Assembly (NCBI GenBank): GCA_039881145.1
Contig: JAYKKI010000095.1
Span: 7,182,501 to 7,246,500 of the forward strand
Direction: 5' to 3'
From: Druceiella hillmani
Taxonomy: Eukaryota > Arthropoda > Insecta > Lepidoptera > Hepialidae
Length of the DNA: 64,000 bases
The translations under genes and the position numbers were made by a program. Within the stretch, counting starts at the first letter, position 1, and each line of letters begins with the position of its first letter. Under the pieces are notes generated by a model. The model made no database searches. It was not told the origin of the DNA and saw only the letters and a list, made by a program, of their open reading frames with translations. Shown piece by piece: positions 60,115 to 64,000 of this stretch.

Positions 60115-60308
60115 CACAATTAACTGAAACTACATGATCGTCTGAGCAACGATCTTTGCTAATAGCCCAGCTGACGATGTTGTAATACAACAAAATCTAA
60201 GTCGTGGTAAAGATCTTAAAGAAAGTAGAAATAATACTACATCACGTAGTTAGTTTCATTTAATTGCGAATAATGAATTTCTACAAAATGAACGCCAAAT
60301 ATATTCAA
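60115..60308 (+). mobile_element. Foldback retroelement, copy 3 (left arm shortened)
   Basis: The direct repeat AATAGAACCTTATT at 60101-60114 recurs at 60309-60322, a clear 14-bp target-site duplication. Between them lie a short left arm CACAATTAACTGAAACTAC and the right arm GATGTTGTAATACAACAA, AAGAAAGTAGAAATAATAC and CACGTAGTTAGTTTC, followed by the tail TACAAAATGAACGCCAAAT. The duplication length and lack of TIR identity argue for retroposition. Confidence 0.75.
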
Positions 60309-60325
60309 TAATAGAACCTTATTTA

Positions 60326-60538
60326 TTTTTATATCTTTATTATTTATTTAGATATTTATTATATAATGTATACAATTCATATATATGGCGACGTGTTGCT
60401 ACGAGAGCAATCTCTTCCAGTCGACCAGAACACCAGTCCAGCCCCATGCGACAAGCGGCCGGAATTCGAATCTGGGACTTTGTGATGCACTGCGAAATCG
60501 CCTTGCGATCAACTCAACACACCACGATGACGACAGAA
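60326..60538 (-). mobile_element. SINE with tRNA-like head and LINE-matched tail
   Basis: Read on the minus strand, the head is ATCGTGGTGTGTTGAGTTG and a B-box-like CCCAGATTCGAATTCCGG follows at 60478-60459. The tail GGAAGAGATTGCTCTCGTAG, CACGTCGCCAT and an AT-rich end follow. The tail is the 3' UTR of the LINE at 51190-52195, so this SINE probably uses that LINE's reverse transcriptase. Its head resembles the SINE at 6208, which lacks about 35 bases before the B box and has another tail. Target-site duplications are not clear. Confidence 0.75.
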
Positions 60539-61873
60539 TTAGACTTTGTGCGCAAAACAGCATATTGTTGAGTAATTGTAATTGAATAATTGTTACATGA
60601 TTGTAATTGAATAATTAAATCAATTGAATGCCGTTTAAATACTGACTGCATTCTTCACTTCAAGTTGCGAAAATTTAGCAACATTATCTTCAACATAGAA
60701 ATCTTCAAACATTGAAAGTATTTAAAACTAACATTATAGTTATTTCCATTGAATAACTTAGTTTTACTGCAACTCGTTAATATCTGATGTAAATCCTCTG
60801 ATGAAGAAGCTCGTCATATAATCATATGATATCACGAGATGTTCGAGATACCTAGAACCACTGATATCAAAGTAATTGACGTTATCTATGATTATTGCTT
60901 AAATATGCTAAAGTCATGACTTGATAATATTCAATCGATCCGCTTGCGAACTGGGAAGCACGCATCGAGAAGTGACAACTTCCATTAATCTGCTCTATAG
61001 TCAATTTAGATCTCATCTTCAAAATAATTGTTACAATCAGTTATTAAAACAGAAGTGTCAACATTTGTGACAAACTTACCCATTACAGTAATATCCTGTT
61101 CAATGCAGTAAATACTTTCCTGGGACAATCGCTCTAAGTACGAATTGCATATAAGGACTGCTATTCATACAATACAGTGGTTAAAAAATGGTATATATTC
61201 ATAATAGCCATTCACAGTCACAACCGTTTGTTAATTTTTTGCATAATAAAAATATATTACAAAAAAAATTAACAAAATGTTTCAATATAAATATTTTCTC
61301 TAAAAATATGCTACTACATAGTGAAAATCAACTAAAAAAAAACAAAATCTTAACTTTTTTGAATAAATAATCTTAGATTTTGAGAGTATCTTCTAAAACT
61401 TTCAATTTATTTATCAATCTTCCCCATTTATGTCCCGTGTTGGTTACCGCAACAAATTATTTCTTCAAATAGTTTTTGTGAGAAGAGAAATTGACAAAAA
61501 TATTTAATACATGCTATATATAAATACTTCAAAAAAAATTTTTCAAAGTGGCTTTTTGTTTTCATCCACCTGTGTAAATAATGTCCATCGTTAAAATATA
61601 GTAATGAACCTTTTATAAATAAAGTCATTCATAGCAGGGCAGTAATGCCAAATTTCACGATTACTGTCAATAGTTATTTGTAATACCTTTCTGTCTTAGA
61701 TATAATTTCGTGGTTGTAGTTTCTTTGAGAGTGCGTGTATAAGTCTTGTTTAAACACAGATGTTCTTGTTAAAAATAAGCCATTTATTTTTGTCCATTTG
61801 TTTCTATTTTTATCATAATTCTCTTAAACTTTTGAAATTTTTTATTAAGAGTGGTAAACATAATACATTCCAG

Positions 61874-62049
61874 TTCCTGAAATCAAAGTAGAAGACCAGT
61901 CCGAGCAGGGTAATGCAGATTCAAACGTGATGGAGAATCCTGATGTGTCATATCTAGAGGCGCTAGATGGATTTGTTTTTGTTATTTCGAGTCAGGGCGA
62001 CATTGTATATCTAAGTGAGAACATTGCTGACTACCTCGGTGTTTCACAA
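61874..62049 (+). CDS. HIF-alpha PAS-A exon, first part
   Basis: Joins the previous exon in phase 1 and ends in phase 0 at CAA|GTAAGT. 59 codons are contributed. A variable acidic linker (PEIKVEDQSEQGNADSNVME) is followed by the start of PAS-A: YLEALDGFVFVISSQGDIVYLSENIADYLGVSQ, equivalent to the [23 protein letters not shown] region of vertebrate HIF-1 alpha. ALDGF, GD-(I/M)-(V/I)-Y and S-(E/D)-N are the diagnostic residues. PAS-A provides the second dimerisation surface for the ARNT/Tango partner. The exon is of usual size for the family and is intact. Confidence 0.95.
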
Positions 62050-62815
62050 GTAAGTTAACATTTTTTGGTTGTTTTGAAAACGTTCAGACTTTTCTAATTT
62101 TCTTTTTATTCTGTCATATAATTTATGTATTGAGAAAGATGCTATTTTTGACTTAGTAAATCGGTGCAAGAGAAAAATAGGGTAAATAATAAATTGTTAC
62201 TTGTTTGGACATAAATTAACGTAAGTAATAACGGAATAGAATTGAAAATTGTCATTTATTTCAAAAATAAAATTCTTGCTCTATTTCGGAAATCAAATTC
62301 TTCATTCATTTTGGAAATCAAATTCTTCATTCATTTTGGAAATCAAATTCTTCATTTATTTCAAAAATCAAATTCTTCATGAATTTCAAAAATCAAATTC
62401 TTTTATTCCGAAAATCAAATTTTCCATTTCTTTCGAAAATCAAATTCTTCCTTTATTTGCAAACTCAAATTCTTACTTTATTTCAGAAATCAAATTCTTA
62501 ATTAATTTCGAAAATCAAATTCTTGCTTTATTTCGGAAATCAGATTCTTCATTCATTTCGAAAATCAAATTCTTCATTTATTTCGAAAATCAAATTTTTA
62601 CTTTATTTCAGAAATCAGATTCTTCATTCATTTCAAAAATCAAATTCTTGCTTTATTTCTAAAGTCAAATTCTTCATTTGTTTCAGAAATCTAATATGTT
62701 TCGATTGCACTCTTTTCACTGGCATCAAAACTACCAGTTTCAGTTTCATTGCTGCACAGAAAGTAGAATATACAAAGTAATTATTAGCTGATAAATATTT
62801 TATTGCTATTCACAG
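62050..62815 (+). other. Short intron within PAS-A, mostly minisatellite
   Basis: Donor GTAAGT at 62050 and acceptor TATTCACAG ending at 62815, 766 bp, phase 0. More than half is the 25-bp minisatellite at 62249-62695. Confidence 0.9.
62249..62695. repeat. Minisatellite, ~17 units of 25 bp
   Basis: The unit is TTTCGAAAATCAAATTCTTC then ATTTA, with variants. Because 25 is not a multiple of three, translation cycles through three frames and repeats every 25 residues, giving a 137-codon open frame that is a composition artefact inside the intron. Not a CRISPR array: there are no unique spacers. Confidence 0.92.
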
Positions 62816-63001
62816 ATTGAAATGGTCGGCCAAAGCGTGTTTGAATTCAGTCATCCTTGCGATCATGATGAATTGCGAGATGTTCTACGAGCCAAACCAA
62901 AGAACAGCAATGAATCGGGGCCCAGTTCCTTTTTCTTGCGACTCAAATGTACACTTACCAGCAAAGGACGAAGTGTAAACTTGAAATCTGCGTCGTACAA
63001 G
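62816..63001 (+). CDS. HIF-alpha PAS-A exon, second part
   Basis: Exactly 62 codons, phase 0 at both ends; acceptor CACAG before, AAG|GTATTT after. It continues PAS-A with [20 protein letters not shown], then the loop [16 protein letters not shown] and [20 protein letters not shown]. The [12 protein letters not shown] motif and FFLR-KCTLT-GR--N-KSA-(Y/W)K are near-invariant in HIF-alpha proteins (vertebrates: FDFTHPCDHEE, FFLRMKCTLTSRGR). No break is visible. Downstream PAS-A/PAS-B, the oxygen-dependent degradation domain with its hydroxylated prolines and the C-terminal activation domain are outside the window. Confidence 0.96.
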
Positions 63002-64000
63002 GTATTTGACAGATTGCTCAAAATTTCTTTACATAATAACTTGCTAAATAATTTTTGTCATGTTACATAATAATTATATTCTTAGCTTTTCAAAAATTAA
63101 GTAAAGTTCAAAAAGTGTTTTCATTTTTTGCCTTTTTTTCTTAACTTAAGAACAGTTTTAAATAAACTTTTTAATGTGATGAAGATTATTTTGATTAGTC
63201 TGTAAATGTTGTAATTTCTTCTATAGTACAACTTTTTGCCAAAACTATTAAGCTTGAAAATAATACGTTCAATTTAGATATTCCAATTCCATCTACTAGG
63301 TTTTGAGTCAGTCGACATAGTAATTTAACTCTTATTTCTCATTACGATAAATGACTGCTTTCAAGTGTCAGCACTGCTATTTGCATTATATACTGATCAT
63401 TTTAAACTCTACTTTGGTAAAGAATATTAACTATTACTGTGTAAAGAAACGACACTTGCCTCCCCCCGCCAATTTAACTTCACTCTCACATAACGGGTGC
63501 GATCAAGGATACGCGTTCCTAGGTAGCTGCTTGCAGCGTGCGCATGTGATTTACTCAATTTTGCAATGTTTGGTTGAGTTTAACTTGTATAGTTCAGTCT
63601 TAATTGGTAACTATTTCATAGTAATTCAATTTAGCGATCCGTTATTATGCTGTGTACGAATGCTTAGAAAGCAATAAAATCACTAAGGATAGGAGATTGT
63701 TTTGCCTCCCTTTCCTTGTTTGTTGTAAACAATTTTGTTTTGTATCACTAACTTGTTTGGTTAGTACCTATAATTTTATGTCGACAAATATATCACTGAG
63801 CAGTTTTAAATTTCAAACTGCTCTTAACAGTCACTCTCGTTTGAACGCGATGTGATTGGAAAACACATCCTTGTAGTGTCAGCCATAGGCTTATTCTATT
63901 GTTTATTAAAAGATCTTTCACATGAAGCCAATCTACTCAAGTCAATAGTACAACGAAGAGAATATTTCAGTGTATCACATTTATTAATAAACAAAATTTA
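63002..64000 (+). other. Start of the next intron, running off the window
   Basis: GTATTTGACAG follows the exon; GTATTT is a weaker donor than the others. No sequence resembling the next HIF-alpha segment (the VLHCTGHI region) is visible before 64000. The two open frames at 63351-63855 have no domain and are not called. Confidence 0.7.

Larger units (their letters stand above)
54841..61873 (+). other. Intron between bHLH and PAS-A exons (~7.0 kb)
   Basis: Donor GTAAGT at 54841, acceptor ATAATACATTCCAG ending at 61873. The residues join directly (…VVSM-L-PEIKVED…), so no missing exon is needed. It contains the foldback copy at 60115 and the SINE at 60326. A near-CTCF motif CCAATAGATGGCGAT lies at about 56088, together with GCGCCATCTG near 56005. 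The remaining open frames are featureless. Confidence 0.85.

Noticed and set aside
62249..62695. CRISPR-like repeat array
   Set aside because: Units are contiguous with no unique spacers, and the locus is a eukaryotic intron.
62249..62780. Two long plus-strand frames in the PAS-A intron
   Set aside because: They are translations of a 25-bp minisatellite between well-defined splice sites.
1..64000. A new defence-type or biosynthetic multi-gene system
   Set aside because: No operon-like or clustered genes exist here; the window is one eukaryotic gene with large repeat-filled introns.

Overview
The window is a piece of an AT-rich, intron-rich animal nuclear genome, most likely from a moth or butterfly. 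The evidence is spliceosomal exons joined by GTAAGT-type donors, together with a repeat fauna typical of Lepidoptera: short Helitrons ending in CTAG, tRNA-headed SINEs, a Jockey/CR1-like LINE whose tail carries a GGAAGAGATTGC motif, mariner and piggyBac-like relics, and several TIR/MITE families. No bacterial, viral or organellar gene is visible.

One protein-coding gene can be supported, on the + strand: the hypoxia-inducible factor alpha gene (HIF1A; Drosophila name similar, sima). Three exons are certain. They are the bHLH exon (54653-54840), the start of PAS-A (61874-62049) and the rest of that PAS-A segment (62816-63001). All have consensus splice sites and compatible phases (2, 1, 0, 0). 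The gene runs off the right edge, so PAS-B, the oxygen-dependent degradation domain and the transactivation domain lie beyond 64000. A 611-base open exon at 2288-2898 is the best candidate first coding exon. It has a good ATG, a GTAAGT donor and exactly the phase the bHLH exon needs. It would add a 203-residue Asn/Cys-rich N-terminal extension and imply a 51.7-kb first intron. An 8-base candidate alternative first exon at 41568-41575 (Met-Pro, same phase) sits just downstream of a perfect TATCGATA (DRE) box and would give a conventional short N-terminus.

Layout: 1-2287 is upstream sequence with a probable promoter and 5' UTR. 2288-2898 is the candidate first exon, overlapped at its start by a 12-codon upstream ORF. 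2899-54652 is the giant intron, filled with minisatellites, MITEs, Helitrons, LINE/SINE pieces, foldback elements and a mariner relic. 54653-63001 carries the bHLH and PAS-A exons, with introns of 7 kb and 0.77 kb. The 0.77-kb intron is about 60% a 25-bp minisatellite. 63002-64000 is the start of the next intron.

The most interesting points are the possible two-promoter organisation of the HIF-alpha gene (long and short N-termini), the overlapping uORF, the four matched short Helitrons, a SINE whose tail matches the LINE found 9 kb away, and a foldback retroelement with target-site duplications. Coordinates of repeats were read by eye and carry an uncertainty of a few bases. Homology statements rest on recognition of motifs, not on database searches.
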